NCBI GenBank assembly: GCA_001839685.1
Contig: MLAK01000931.1
Coordinates: 1-45,486, forward strand
DNA length: 45,486 bases
Source: Tritrichomonas foetus
Taxonomy: Eukaryota > Parabasalia > Tritrichomonadida > Tritrichomonadidae
Direction: 5' to 3'
The translations under genes were made by a program, and so were the position numbers. Of the stretch, positions 7,316 to 20,000 are shown in pieces (the first letter of the stretch is position 1; every line of letters starts with the position of its first letter). The notes under the pieces are model-generated. The model was given only the letters and a program-made list of their open reading frames with translations, was not told where the DNA came from and made no database searches.

Positions 7316-9109
7316 TCACCAGACGTTCTTTCCTCTCTTTCCCTTCTTCTTCTGTTGCTTCTTTTGTTGTTGTTGAGCAGCATTTTGAGTATTTGAGGCA
7401 GATGCAGCAGGTTTCTTTCCACCCTTCTTTGCACCAGTTCTCTTCTTGAGTTTGATCCAACGCTCTGGATCCATGTGTCTCTGTGGGTCGTAGTTGGCTG
7501 GTTTTTGGAGCCTCCTCCTCTTCTTCTTCTTTTCTTTCAATTTCTTGATTTTCTCTGGAGACATATTTTCCATAAGTTTCTTTCCTTTCTTCTTTTCTCC
7601 ACTGAAAAGTGAATCATCGACTGTTTGAAGAGAATCTGCATTTGATGAAGCAGTTGATTCTTTTGAGATTTGTGTTTCTTCAAGAGCATCAAGTTCTGAT
7701 TCTGATACTGAGTCGATTTTAATTCTCTGTGCATACCTTTCAGCCATTTCAATATCTGTCATTGATAAGCAAAGTGAATGAATAGCGATAGCTCGTTGTG
7801 AGTTGTTTGTAGCTTTGACAAGCTTTTCAGCCCACTTAGCTCCTTGTTCATAGAAGCCAATTTGGTAGGCAAATCGTGCTGCAAAATCAAGGAATGGTGC
7901 AGATCCGTTGTCACTTTTTGTTAAAAATTCAATGGCCTTTTGAGGTTGTTGGGCGGCAACATAAAGTTCAGAGACTACAGTGATTGTTCGTGGTGCCTTA
8001 TTGAGCGGTGAGCTAGCAAGAATATCGGCTGCTTCAATGAATTTTGATTGTGATATAAGATTCTGGGCTTCGAAAAGTACTGAGTATTTAGTTAATTCCG
8101 AGTTAGATGGATCGACGGTTCTTTCGAAAGTTTCTGGAATCAATGGATCAATTTTACTTTGTTTCTTAGCGAAATCAATAAGTGCCTTAACTTTTCCAGG
8201 TTGGCCAATTTTGTGAAGAATTAAAAATCGGTTGATCAAATATGATTCAATTTCTGAACGACGATAACTTCCGTATTGTTCATTATTGTCATAAAGTGAC
8301 ATTTTCTTCTTTGCAAGATGAACGTTTGAATCTAATGTTAAGGCAGAGAAATTTGATGCTGCAATTTGTGCGCAGTACGGATGAACTTTTTCATTGTCGA
8401 GAAGATTTGTATACATTTCTATTGCTTGCTCTGGATTAGAAACGGCGGTTACTTCTGCTTTCAAAATTTGGAATAATTGCAAAAACATTGGACTGTCGGC
8501 GCATCGCTTTAAGCCGCTTTCGATAAGCTCTGTTGCTTTTTCATAGTTTTTGGTCATCACCAAAAGACTGGCGAGGTTGTAAAGACTTCCTTTTCTTGGT
8601 TTTGGATTTTTGGCCAATACTTTCAAAGCGTTTTCTACATCGCCGGTTATGTAAAGTCCGCATGTCATGTTTTTGAGTTCTGATGGCGAGGCTTTTGAAA
8701 AATCGGTATTTGCATAAAATTTCTTCAATTCGACAGGATCGTCCATCGACAAAAGGATTTGCTCCTCGAGCATTTTATACCTCTCTTCTTTTTGCTCGTC
8801 CGGTTTGAGCGATTTGATAAGCTTTAATGCTTCATCGAATTTCCTTAAGCCATAGAGACAAAGACACTTTTCGAATTGTGAATTTGGAACTTTTTCTAAA
8901 TCAACTAAAGCGTCTTGAAATTGTGGTGGCGAAGTTTTAATATATGCGACTGCTCGACATAATAACACATCTTTATCATCAGGCATGAAATTCAAAACTT
9001 GTGAAGCGATATCAATAACTTCATCATCATCTTGATCTTCGGAATTGATAGCTTCCTGAAGAAGCTTAATATAAGCCTCAGCTTTTTGTTCTGAGTCGCG
9101 ATGAGACAT
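7316..9109 (-). CDS. SRP72: Signal recognition particle subunit SRP72
   Basis: 597 residues starting at the ATG at 9109 (MSHRDSEQ). A longer frame opens only with a TTG, so I reject the extra 20 residues. The N-terminal ~450 residues are degenerate TPR-like helical hairpins, which in the family bind SRP68. The C-terminus carries the SRP72 RNA-binding signature: a Lys/Arg-rich helix (SPEKIKKLKEKKKKRRR) followed by NYDPQRHMDPERWIKLKKR, then a Lys/Gln tail. The protein should assemble on the SRP RNA Alu/S-domain junction and help target nascent secretory proteins to the ER. Length is somewhat below the ~670 residues of animal SRP72. It is divergent from SSU72 (163-bp spacer) and convergent with the kinase gene. 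A minimal ATG-TAA occurs at 9147-9152 upstream on the same strand, so a leader starting beyond it would carry a one-codon uORF. Confidence 0.93.
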   Translation of the reverse strand: MSHRDSEQKAEAYIKLLQEAINSEDQDDDEVIDIASQVLNFMPDDKDVLLCRAVAYIKTSPPQFQDALVDLEKVPNSQFEKCLCLYGLRKFDEALKLIKSLKPDEQKEERYKMLEEQILLSMDDPVELKKFYANTDFSKASPSELKNMTCGLYITGDVENALKVLAKNPKPRKGSLYNLASLLVMTKNYEKATELIESGLKRCADSPMFLQLFQILKAEVTAVSNPEQAIEMYTNLLDNEKVHPYCAQIAASNFSALTLDSNVHLAKKKMSLYDNNEQYGSYRRSEIESYLINRFLILHKIGQPGKVKALIDFAKKQSKIDPLIPETFERTVDPSNSELTKYSVLFEAQNLISQSKFIEAADILASSPLNKAPRTITVVSELYVAAQQPQKAIEFLTKSDNGSAPFLDFAARFAYQIGFYEQGAKWAEKLVKATNNSQRAIAIHSLCLSMTDIEMAERYAQRIKIDSVSESELDALEETQISKESTASSNADSLQTVDDSLFSGEKKKGKKLMENMSPEKIKKLKEKKKKRRRLQKPANYDPQRHMDPERWIKLKKRTGAKKGGKKPAASASNTQNAAQQQQKKQQKKKGKRGKNVW

Positions 9110-9152
9110 TTTAGGATTTTTCACTTGGTTTGTTTGATTTAATACCTTACAT

Positions 9153-9160
9153 AAACGGTC
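9153..9160 (+). promoter_or_regulatory. AAACGGTC motif in the SRP72/SSU72 divergent spacer
   Basis: AAACGGTC lies 44 bases upstream of the SRP72 start (read inverted) and about 115 bases upstream of the SSU72 start. A closely similar string occurs at 23219-23226 (AAACGGCC) before the coiled-coil gene, and inverted at 44952-44959 before the Rpn2 gene. It is a shared upstream motif by inspection only; its function is inferred. Confidence 0.3.
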
Positions 9161-9272
9161 GCTGGCCAAATTTTTCGAATATCACTTTTTATATTTTAAT
9201 ATGGTCATTCTTAACAGCCATTTATAGATTGAAATTATAATTTTTTTCAACAATTTTCGATTTGCTATTTAA

Positions 9273-9908
9273 ATGACAGAAACCAAAGAATATAAATCGC
9301 CAATTCGATTTGCATGCGTCTGTGCATCAAATGTTAACCGTTCTATGGCCGCTCACAAAATTTTAGCTAAAAAAGGATACAATGTCTCATCCTACGGAAC
9401 AAATAGCCAGGTCAGCATCCCTGGACCCGAAAAGCCGAACTATTACGATTTTGGTACAACCTACAAAGAAATTGTCGCCTCCTTGAAAGAACAGGAAGCA
9501 AAATCAGATACGAATTTTTATCAAACCCACGGCCTAATCGAAATGATTGAACGTGACTGCGGCATCAAAGAGAAGCCAGAAAAGTTCACTTCAATTTTCG
9601 AATCGACAACTTTAAAATATTTTGATATCATTTTTACATATCAGAAAAGAATCGTTATGGAAAAAGTCATCAACGACTTTCATATGCATGGAAACGTATC
9701 TTTTGAACTCTGCCACGTCATAAACATTGAAACAAAGGATGATAATCAAAATGCGCTAGAAAGCGCAAATTACACGCTCAGGCTAGCACAAAAGCTGACT
9801 GAAGTTGTAATGCAAAAGAAAGACCTGACAGAGGAGATCGAAGGTATTATACAACAACTATGTGCTGAAGAAAACTTTCCCTTGAGTTATCACGCTGTTG
9901 CATACTAA
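9273..9908 (+). CDS. SSU72: RNA polymerase II CTD phosphatase Ssu72
   Basis: 211 residues, the usual length for Ssu72. The low-molecular-weight-type phosphatase loop CASNVNRS supplies nucleophile Cys17 and Arg23 (CX5R), preceded by the strand IRFACV. The family segments that follow are present: KILAKKGYNVSSYGT, PGPEKPNYYDFGTTY, IEMIERDCGIKEKPEKF and YFDIIFTYQKRI. In the aspartate loop (HVINIETKDDNQNA), Asp156 aligns with the general acid, so the enzyme should be active. In other eukaryotes Ssu72 removes Ser5/Ser7 phosphates from the Pol II CTD and works with the mRNA cleavage/polyadenylation machinery. Its presence implies that a comparable phospho-switch operates here. It is divergent from SRP72. 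Confidence 0.95.
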   Translation: MTETKEYKSPIRFACVCASNVNRSMAAHKILAKKGYNVSSYGTNSQVSIPGPEKPNYYDFGTTYKEIVASLKEQEAKSDTNFYQTHGLIEMIERDCGIKEKPEKFTSIFESTTLKYFDIIFTYQKRIVMEKVINDFHMHGNVSFELCHVINIETKDDNQNALESANYTLRLAQKLTEVVMQKKDLTEEIEGIIQQLCAEENFPLSYHAVAY

Positions 9909-11050
9909 ACATAAAATGTAATTTTTATCAAAATTTATTTGCTCGACTTTCTTTTCGTCATATTTCTGCTTTCTAGTTTGTAGTTTAAATGTTCAATTTT
10001 TTCTTCCTCGAGTCGATTAACAATCGTTGGATGTGTTTTGTGGTGAAATTGTGATTTATGAGGTAGGAAAGATGAAAATGAATTGGACACCAAATAATTA
10101 AGGACATTCTAATTTGATCGAAAACACACGATTGCCACCTTAAAAATGTTTTGTAATTTCTTAGATTGAGATGTGTCTATCTCTTGATACAATTAGTGCT
10201 GTTTGTCTTTAACAATTTTGGTTAAGCTAGCTGAAAGAAATATACCAAAGATAATATACCTTAATGTGTTTTTACTTCCTAAAAACAGACTGTAGATGAA
10301 GTATCTGCTTCAATCACAAGGCCAAATTGAATGCTTCATAACCAAGTCTGTTAAGAATTCTTCCAGTCATCTCTTTCAAAGAAAGAACTTTTAATACAAA
10401 GAAAGAACAGAGATACTTAGTTTTTGTTTTTGGATATTTTTGTCTTTATCACCAACAAAATCATTGATATTTCTGCGTGAAAAACATTACCATCATTAAC
10501 TCGCAATAATATTATACTTCTTCAGAAATATCTCTGATGGTAACTAGTTACGCCATTTTGAACAACATTGCAAGTAACGAGTTGCAACTTGTAACTATCA
10601 TTGAAATAATGTATGTCACCTTTTTAATATTGAACTTCGAACAAAAATCATTCACAAGAATAACATGCAAAAATTATTCAATCAGGTATTATATACAATT
10701 TCAATAATTTTATTTCAAGAATTGACAATTTTGAACTTAAATCTCTAATTATATGATATTTTTGGAAAATGATCCAGATATTAGAAATGATTTTGAATAT
10801 TCAATGAAAAACAATATTCATAGATCGAATTTAACCTTTGTCAACGAGGAAAAAATGTTTCAAGAAAAAATAAATTATGGATTTTCGATAAATATAACTC
10901 TGTAAAATGTTAATTATAAATAGTATTGCTTAGATTGCTCTACTTTCAGAAAGATAAAAACTCGTGTGATATTTGAGATTGGTTGAAAAAAGTAAAAAGA
11001 AAAAGGATGAATTATTGAGATATAAAAACTTTTATGGAAAAACAAATGAT
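9909..11050. other. AT-rich intergenic region between convergent SSU72 and dynein genes
   Basis: 1,142 bases without a supportable gene. Small structures seen: a direct repeat CAAAGAAAGAAC (10377-10388 and 10397-10408), a perfect palindrome GTAACTAGTTAC (10540-10551), and a second palindrome AGTTGCAACT (10580-10589) with more GTAAC copies around it. None defines a known element. Frames in this stretch start with TTG or are under 70 codons. Confidence 0.6.
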
Positions 11051-14000
11051 TTAATGACTGAGTACAAGCGCAGCAGATGCAAGAATAACTTGGTTTCTGG
11101 CGCTATCAGATGGTACTTCTGCTTTCGCGACGAGTTTCTCTCTCGTGAGCGATTCGAAGATTGGAAGTTCAAGTGCTTTGTCTGATGATCCAGAAAGTGG
11201 ACATATGCTTAAGTAAACTTTATCAAGTTTGAATACATCGTTGTTTGCTGTATCTGAAGTTGTCACTGTGCCACCTTTTACAGCACCTGCTTGTAAAACG
11301 AGGTCACAAATATTAAGTGACATTAATGCGTCGTTAGCTGGGCGGTCAAAAGTAGCAACAATTTTAATTGCATTCATTTCAGTTCGATTCATTCTTACAG
11401 CTGTTTGCATCATTGCGGATATAAATGCACCTGGTCTCATTGTTGAATAAAGTGGTAATGGTTGACTAGTGAGAACAGAATGATCCCTGATCCTCACAGC
11501 GATGGCGTCGAGTGCTGCAGTTCTTTGGAAGAGTTCTTCAATCCATTGATCAACATCATCACAGTCTATCCAATCGCATGCCCATTCTGCTGGAACTGCA
11601 TTCTTCTTTAATGCAGCAGAGGCACTGCGAAGGTGTGCAGGAAGCATTGCTGCATCTGAAGCAGCAGACAAAGCTTCGATATCACTTGTAACAACTTTAA
11701 GAAGCGCGTGAGCAGCTGAACGTTGAACAGAAATAAAATCAATAGCAGGATGGTTTTGAAGACTAACATTAACTTCTTCAAGAACGCTTGGGAATTGTGA
11801 TGAAAGTTGTGTAACAAGTTGGAAAACTGGTGTTCCGCCTTCAGCTTCAGAAGCAGTAGCTGAAGAAAGTGCAGAAAGATAACGAATCGTAGATTCCATT
11901 TGTGAACGAGCAACTGTGGCACTTGCGTTTGAACAGAGTCCGAGAGTTGTTGGTCCATTTTCAGCAGATTCATCTTTTCCTCGTTGTGAAAGAAGCTTTG
12001 AAACTGCTTTAATTGTGAGATCTGAAGGAAGATCGAAGAGTTGGAATTTCTCGCATGGGAAATTGTTTTTAACAAACAAATTCAAAACTCTACGATCATA
12101 TTCAGAATCCATTCTTGAACCATAAACAGTTGTTTGAAGAAGACCACGAACAACATCAGTTGCATCATTTCTCTGCTCAATGATCTGCGTGGCGGCATTC
12201 AAATCTGCTTGTGTGAACTCGAAGAATTGTGACCAGCCAACGGGAATGAATGCTCTTCTTTCTTGAAGGACACCATGCAAGTAGGCTAAAGATATGAGTG
12301 AACGTTGAACATCTTTCTTTTGTTTGGCAAACCAATCTTCGCTCCACATTGTCAGAGTACGGCTCATTTGGTTAATTAAGCCAGGTGGAGCTTCATAAGC
12401 AATTTTAGATGAGTTCTGAAGAAGAACTGTTGGGAAGCTTGGTGTTGCCTCTGTTGTAAGAATCAACTTGAAGTTTTCATTTGGTCCAAGTGATGGAACG
12501 AGTTTTTCAAGTTGTTGCAGGAATGAAATGTCTAAGTGAACGTTCTTAATGATTGCCCATTGGTCGTTTCTTGCTGCTTGTCTTACAAGAGAAAGTGCAT
12601 CTTTGGCATCACACTCACCGAGAGCCAATTCAACTAAGTTATCTTTAACTCCTGGAATTTCGTTTGCGATTTCTTTAAGTTCAATTGATGGATCTGACCC
12701 TGGTGTAACAATGAATACGAAAATATATTCACCATCTTTAGCAGTAAGAAGTTGACGAAGTGAAAGAACTTTTGGATCTGAAAATGCACCAGTAACAAGT
12801 CTTTCAATACCAGAAAGTAAACGATCTGGACGAAGTGCTTGTAAAACCAAACATCTTTCAAGTGCAGTAATACCAAGTTGCTGACTGTTCTTTCCATCGA
12901 TTGTAGGCCATGATGACGGATTATCTGGCGAAGCGCAATCAAGCCATTGGGTCCAAGCTTGGGCATTTTCCGCAAATTTGAGGGTTTCCACAACTTTTGG
13001 AACATTTGCAGCAAGGGACATAAAGGCGGGTTGTCTTTCGGATGGAATAAATGATGGAATTTCGGCTTTAGCTGGGCGCTGATGAAGGAATTGTTGCCAT
13101 TCATTATCAGGGAACATTCTTGGATAAATAGTCTTGACAAGATTCATACCAAATACAAGTCTGTGTTCTCTGAATAAAGCACGGCTGAAGTGCGAATAAG
13201 CAATGCTGTTGAATGTTTTGATGAGGCCTTTAACACGTCCTTCACCACTTGCCTTACATTCTTTGAACGAAGAAATGTAAAGTTTAGTAAATTCATTAAG
13301 TGAGAATCTATACATCGTGTGAACAAGATAAAGTGTATCGATATTGAAGTAAATGGCAGATGCAACATTGGCTAATGGCTGATAGGTGACACGTTTTTCT
13401 TGAATCTGTTCTTGGAATTTTTCAACAGCTTTAAGTCTTTGTTCAACTTCGTTTGCACGCTTCTTCTTTTCATCAAGTGAATTAATAAGTTCTTTGTTGC
13501 TTAAAATTGTATTTGGATCAGCTGCGGCAAGAATATCGAGAAGTGAAGATTCAAGATTACCTAATTCGATCTTAAGTTGTTCACTTTCATTAAGTTGCTC
13601 TTGATGCTTTTGTTCAATTTCTGGATTTTCGGTTCCAAGTGCAAGTGTAAGAAGTTGCATTCTAAGGGCAGTTCGTGTGACTGTGAAGTTCACTGTTGTT
13701 ACAAGAGATTGTTCACGTGGAGTAAGTTCAATAGCTGAGTTTCTGGTAACAATGATGAGACGGAATTCAGGATGAACGTCGATGAATTTATCACCAACAC
13801 GTACTGTTAAGTGGCCATTAGATATAACAAATTCTTTAGCAAGGTATGGAATAAGACATAATGGAACACCATCAGATTCTTTAACGATAAGTTTCTTACC
13901 AAAACGAATAGCTAAAGTTGCTTGATGTTGGAAACGTGGATGTGACCAACTTAATATTTCTGCAGCTGGACCAAGTGAGTGTTCAAGCCATTCAACAATA

Positions 14001-17000
14001 TACTCAGTTGGATCAATAACAAATAGTGTTCTGTTTTCACATTGTTTGATAATTTGAACGTTTTCAAGTGAAAGCTCATCAGATGGGAATCCGTTGAATT
14101 TAAGTTCAAGAATTTCAGATTGTGTGTTGATGAAATCTTTAAAGTTAAAGTCATCTTTAATTTCAAGAGCTTTAGCTAATTGACTCATTCTTGAAGTACG
14201 ATCCGTTTCATTAAGTGAACCACAAATGGTAATGAATGCAGCAGACAAAAGTAGTTTTTGTGTTGATTTTCCTTGTTCGGCTTCAATTTCACTGTGTTGC
14301 TGTGACCATCTCTTTTGTTCATCACTTAATTTGTTTAGAAGGCTTGAAGCAGATTTCTGCTTATCCTCAATTTCATTCAATGAAAGTCTAAGCCTTTCAG
14401 CTTCAGATGTGAATTCACGATATTGATCTTGAAGTTTAGTAACTGTATTATCAAGTTCTTTCTTCTTTTCTTCAAGGTGTTTCAATTGTGTACGTGATGA
14501 TTCAAGTTCATGATCGCATTTATCAAGTTCGTTTTGAAGCGGTTGAACATCCCTAAGAACGAGACAATATTGTGCCATTGCTTTAACCCATTCAGCAAGT
14601 GGTGCAGCAGCAGCAGATGAACGACGAACAGTTTCATAATCAAATGAATTCTTCTTCTTATCAATGGCTTTGTTAACATCTGTAATACTTTGTTGGGAAA
14701 CTGATTTTGGATCGAACCTAAGAATTTCTTCTTTGACACGTGGATTGGAGAAGTATTTTCGAATGTTTTGCCATGAAGTGTCTCTTTCTCCCATTAAAAG
14801 AAGAACGGCTTCTAAAACATCACGAACTTGTTGTGGTGGCATTGTGAAAGACTTAACTTCAGAAAGATCTCTTGAATCGAGTTTAGCAACATTCTCTGAA
14901 GCAGCTTGAAGAAGCGGAAGAATTCCAGATAACTGGTCATCAATCTTTGCCTTCTTCTTCTTGAGATCTTCTTCTTTAGATGAAAGTTCGCCTTTGATTT
15001 TATCCATTTGCTCAGATTGAATGTTAAGTTCAGTCATCGTCTTGGAAATTTCGTCCATGGCTTCTTTAGCTCTTTGCTCCTTTTCACGAACTTGAACTTG
15101 TTGAACTTCAGCTTCTTTTGAAAGTTGTGAAACACGGTCTGAAACTGCCTTCAATCTAAGTAAACCATCTGCAAGGAACTTCTTTCTTGTTGCAAGTGTT
15201 TCTGCCTTTTTCTTAGAAAGATCAACATATGCTCGAATTAAAGTTTGGAAGTCTGATGATTGCATCTTAAGTGTCTTATGAACCTTAGCAAATGGAAGTT
15301 TAGCAATTGTTTCATCATTAATTTCGAGTTTGGATAAAATGAGTGGTGTCATTTCTGCCAGAACCTTCTCTTCATAATCATTAACTTTAAGAATTGTGCA
15401 TTGTGCTTCAAGAAGTGGTTGTGCCTTTAATACTTTATTGCATGTTGGTGAACGTGGATCAATAACAACAACAATTCTTAAATTATCTCGAACAATCTTC
15501 TTGAATTCTTCGTAGGAAATATCATTAAGCTGTGAAAGAATTGCTTTTTGTTCTTCTGGTGTATATAGATTTGGTGGAATCTTATTTGTAAGAAGTGCAT
15601 TAATGTAATCGAAGAATGAATTATCAATGATTTGATATTCTTCAATACAGAACACGGCGATTTTGTTTTCATTAGCAGCATAACTAATGCATTCTTTCAA
15701 ATCAATGGCAAAGTGTCTAAGTGAATAACCATCAAATGTTGATGGTGAGAATAACTTACCTTTCATTGTATGAACAGTAAGTTTTAATACTTCTTTAGCA
15801 CCACATCCAGTAACAGCAATTAACAATAAATGATTGCATGGAAGAGCAATTGCTCTGTTGATTTGTGATGAAAGTTTCATTGTGGAATTTTGGATGAAAA
15901 TATCTAGTGGTCCACATTCTCTTTCATATGATGTGAGTCCACCATTCAATGACTTTTTGATTGAAGAAATATCTGTACGTCTTAATAAATTATCATTTTG
16001 AGCAAATGTTGTGTAAACTCCGAGTTTACCCGAAATGTTCTTTGTAAGTGTTTGATTGAATTCTTTTTGTTTGTTTGCGGGTAATCGATCAGCAAAGACT
16101 CTGCAAGCTTCATATAAAATTGATAAAGTAGGTTGATCATCTGCATAACGAAGAACGCCAATTACCCATTGTGTAAGATCCTTTGGTGTGAATCCATTTG
16201 ATGACAAAAATTGATCATAAACAACAATAAGAGATTTGGCAAGTTCGTAGCAAACTTGTGGTGAGTTCCAGTCCCATTGCTGATCACGGTGAAGAACATT
16301 GGTTAAGTATTCTCCATATATGAATCTTAATGATTCACTGCTGACGTAATCAACAACAATAACGCGGAATTGTGACAAAAATCGTTCGGAAAGTGGTTGA
16401 AGTGAATCAGATGGATCGATTGAAGCAACAAGATAGATATTTGATAATTCAACCCAATCAAGTGATTCATTCATATATCCATTCAGTTGACAAAGTTGTC
16501 TAATGAATGAGTGAAGTTCAACTGTATCGAATTTATCTGCATTTGGATTTTGGACACCTTTGAAGAAAAGCGTGAGTGGTTTCCCTGAACGTGGCTTCAT
16601 CTTAAGTCCATTGGCACCTGGAGCTGTATTACAGAGTTCGTTGAGACGTGTCATTACTGACTTAGCTGTTGTTAAAGCATTACAGTAAATATATTCAACA
16701 TCACCTGGATAAAGTTTCTTTACAAGAACAGTCTTTCCACATCCTTTTGGACCTGCAATAAGAAGTGGTTCTTGTGATGTAACGAATGGTGTTGCAGATG
16801 CAACAAATTTAAGTGATTCTGGTGTGCTGACGAATGGTGGTTCACTTGAATTCCATTCATCTTCTCCAATTTTAGCACTTTGGAATGCAGATATTTGACC
16901 ATCTATCCATTCACTTGTTAAGACAGCTTTCATTGATGGAAGTTTGGCACCACAAATCTTTGCAGCATTCTTCATGAATGCTTGAGCAAACTTTTCTTGA

Positions 17001-20000
17001 TGTGATGGTGAAATAAGTGAAGCGCAGGCTTTTGCAATTGCCAACATAAATGGAATTGGTTGCGTAATTCCTTGGATATGTGGAATAATGTTTCGTAATA
17101 TTTGGAGATCAGTGAATGAGAAAACAAAGTGTGGTGAATATTGTTGGATGAGTTCAAGTGCTGGTGGAACGAGAGATGTGAAGAGTTCAGAGAATGCCTT
17201 ATCTTTATCAGCAATAAATGCTGGGAATGTGAGTTTAATATCAAAGTCAGTCCTATTTACGAAAAGAACACCCATACGTGAAACAGTCGCTGGTGAAGCG
17301 AACTGAAGTGAATGTGTTTCGAAGATGAATTTGACATTTCTATCAAATTGGATACGTTCACCAGTTGGAAGCGTTAAAAGACGGTTATCATCAAGGACGG
17401 AGTTAAGGGATTCAATCCAAACTGGATCAACATCACCATCACAAACGATGAATCCCATTTCATCTGGTTCAAGTCTTGATGCAGCTCTTGCAGCACGAGT
17501 AAGAACACCATCAGTCCATTCACGAGTATCCATATCAATTGAACCCATAAGACCTTCAAGTGGAACAGCCTTTGGAACAATATGCCAAACTGTTGTCTTT
17601 TTGCCACTCTTTGTGAGTGCTTCAGCTAGAACTTTCCAAACAGTGGACTTTCCACAGCCAGCTGGACCGACAATAACAGCACCGGTACGATGTTGAATGA
17701 GCTGGTTCAATAATGAGATCTTTGTCATTTGACTCTTGGACTGTTGAAGTTTCATTTCTTCTAAAACAGCAATGACTGTAGATTCAAGTGAATTTTCAGA
17801 AACATTATCATTTTGATCGGTCTTAAAGATATCTTTGACGATGTCAAGGAAAAGCCGACGGTCTTTATCATCAAGTTTGCCGAGCGTATCGAAAAGAAGT
17901 GCTCGAATAATGATTTGCTCTTCATCTTCATTTCCAGAGCTGTTTCTGAGCCATTGTCCAGCCATGTTCAAAACAGTCTTTTGTGCACGAAGACCCCAAT
18001 CGTAGTGCTTTTGTTTGGAAAGAAGTTGATCAGCAAGCGAGAAGACGGTAACCATTCTCTGTGCAAGTTCATCACTTTTATGGAAACCTTCTGAGTAAAG
18101 CATAACTTGCGCAATAAGATTTTTGTCTGGAACTGACATTGAAACAGATCTGAACAAAGCTTTCAAGTTGTTTGGAAGCTTGGAGCGACCTCCATATGCT
18201 TTACCTGCTGGGTTGAGTGTAACAAAAATACCACTCTTTAAGTTAAGATGAACTGTTTTTGAAAGAAGAGAAACTGTTTCACTCTTTTTAAGAATAGCTG
18301 TTTGAATTTCTTGAATTTGTTGTGAAACAGCAGAAAGAACCAATTCATCAAGTCTATTGAATTCATCGAAACAGCCCCACGCACCGCATTGAACAAGACC
18401 TGTGAAGATACGACAAATTGATTTAACGTCGATACCATCACCGCAGTTGAAAACGAGAACTTGACGTCCCATTGCTTGACCAAGAGCTTTAACTGATTCA
18501 GTTTTACCTGTACCTGCTGGACCGTATGGGTTACCAGCAAAACCAAGATGCATACCTTCGCAAAGTGTTGACCAGCATAAGTCTGTAAGTGGTGTATGAA
18601 CAAGTTTTGGTGCGTTTCCTTGGTATTCGTAACCATAATCGAAAACACCATCGCACATTTTCACAATGCATTTTCCATCAACGAAATAATACTTGAATCT
18701 TCTCATCCATTCGAATGCTTGTGTGTTAACAATGCTCTTACTTGAAAGATCAGTAATAACGGAATTATAGTTAACATGATCCATAATTAAGCATTTAATG
18801 AGTGATGTTTCACTTGATTCTGTGATATCAACCTTAACCGATGGTGGCTGACCTTCATCATTAAGTGGGTTTGTACGGAATTCGGCAAGTCTGAGTAATT
18901 TCTTCTTGTATGTTTCAGATAAGCCATCCAAGCCGTGCTTCTGGATTGAATGTTCACATTCAGAAACAAATTTAATGCCTTCACCAACTTGAACAATTTG
19001 CGATGGATAGTGTTTTGTTGAAAATGCATTGGAAGTCATATAATCATTAAGTAAATCTGTTAATGTGTTTTGCATTTTCTCACAGAGTTCATTAAGCCAC
19101 ATTTCAACGGATCCTGTTGTGAAAACTGGCTCTGGTAAGTAAACCTTTTCACCAAGTGATGAACAATATGCAACAACTTTATTATCGGAATCAATTTCAA
19201 CTGACGAAATGCCTTGGAAGAGGTTTTTGAGGTGAGTTTGAACAATGTTTGGATTTTCGCGAACTTTTCCAAGAATTTCAAGTAAATCAAAGTCACCAAT
19301 GAAGTAAAGTCTTGGGAATCCTTGTCTCTTGCTTTCAAGAAATGCTGTCAATGCAGACTGGCATTGATCAAGTCCTTCAAGAATTCCTTTGAGTGTGGAA
19401 ACAATATCATATTTATTCAAAAGTGATGTAACCTGTGGATCTTTCTTAATATCACCCATAATTCCCTTAAATTGAGTATCAAGTGAGTTGAACTTTTCGG
19501 TGTGTGAAGGGAGAGCACCTGAATTAAAGATTGGTGCAAGGTGAAGCCATTTTCTTTGAATTTGATTCAAAAGGAGCAAAGCTTCATGTAATGTGGTAAA
19601 TTTGGTTGTCCAAAGTTGAATTTCACTTTCAAATGCATCAGCAAATTGAAGTGAAGAAAGTGATTGAATTGTTGCTTGCATATCACTGACTTGTGTGAGC
19701 AAATCTTTCCATTCTTTGATAACAGAAATGCCTTGTTGTTCGAAAAGAACGAAATCTGTGTGCATATTCCATTCACGAACCTCTCTAAGTGCTGCGCGAA
19801 TTGTACCTTCACCTTTAGCACGTTCACCAAGTCGTCTGATTTTGGCAACATTCTTGTGGATACCTGCAGCATTAGCAAGAATATCACTAAGTTTCAATTC
19901 GTTGATTTTCATTGGTTTTGGATATTTGAGAATAATACCAAGTTCTTCCCAATGTTCTGCTGTCCAGTTATCGCCTCTTACAAGGGTTATATCTGGATAA

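Noticed and set aside
9110..9169. N-terminal extension of SRP72 by 20 residues
   Set aside because: The longer frame begins with TTG. The ATG at 9109 is the first credible start, and the extension has no family similarity.
10973..11185. 70-codon plus-strand frame overlapping the dynein 3' end
   Set aside because: It starts with TTG, and half of it is antisense to the dynein C-terminus.
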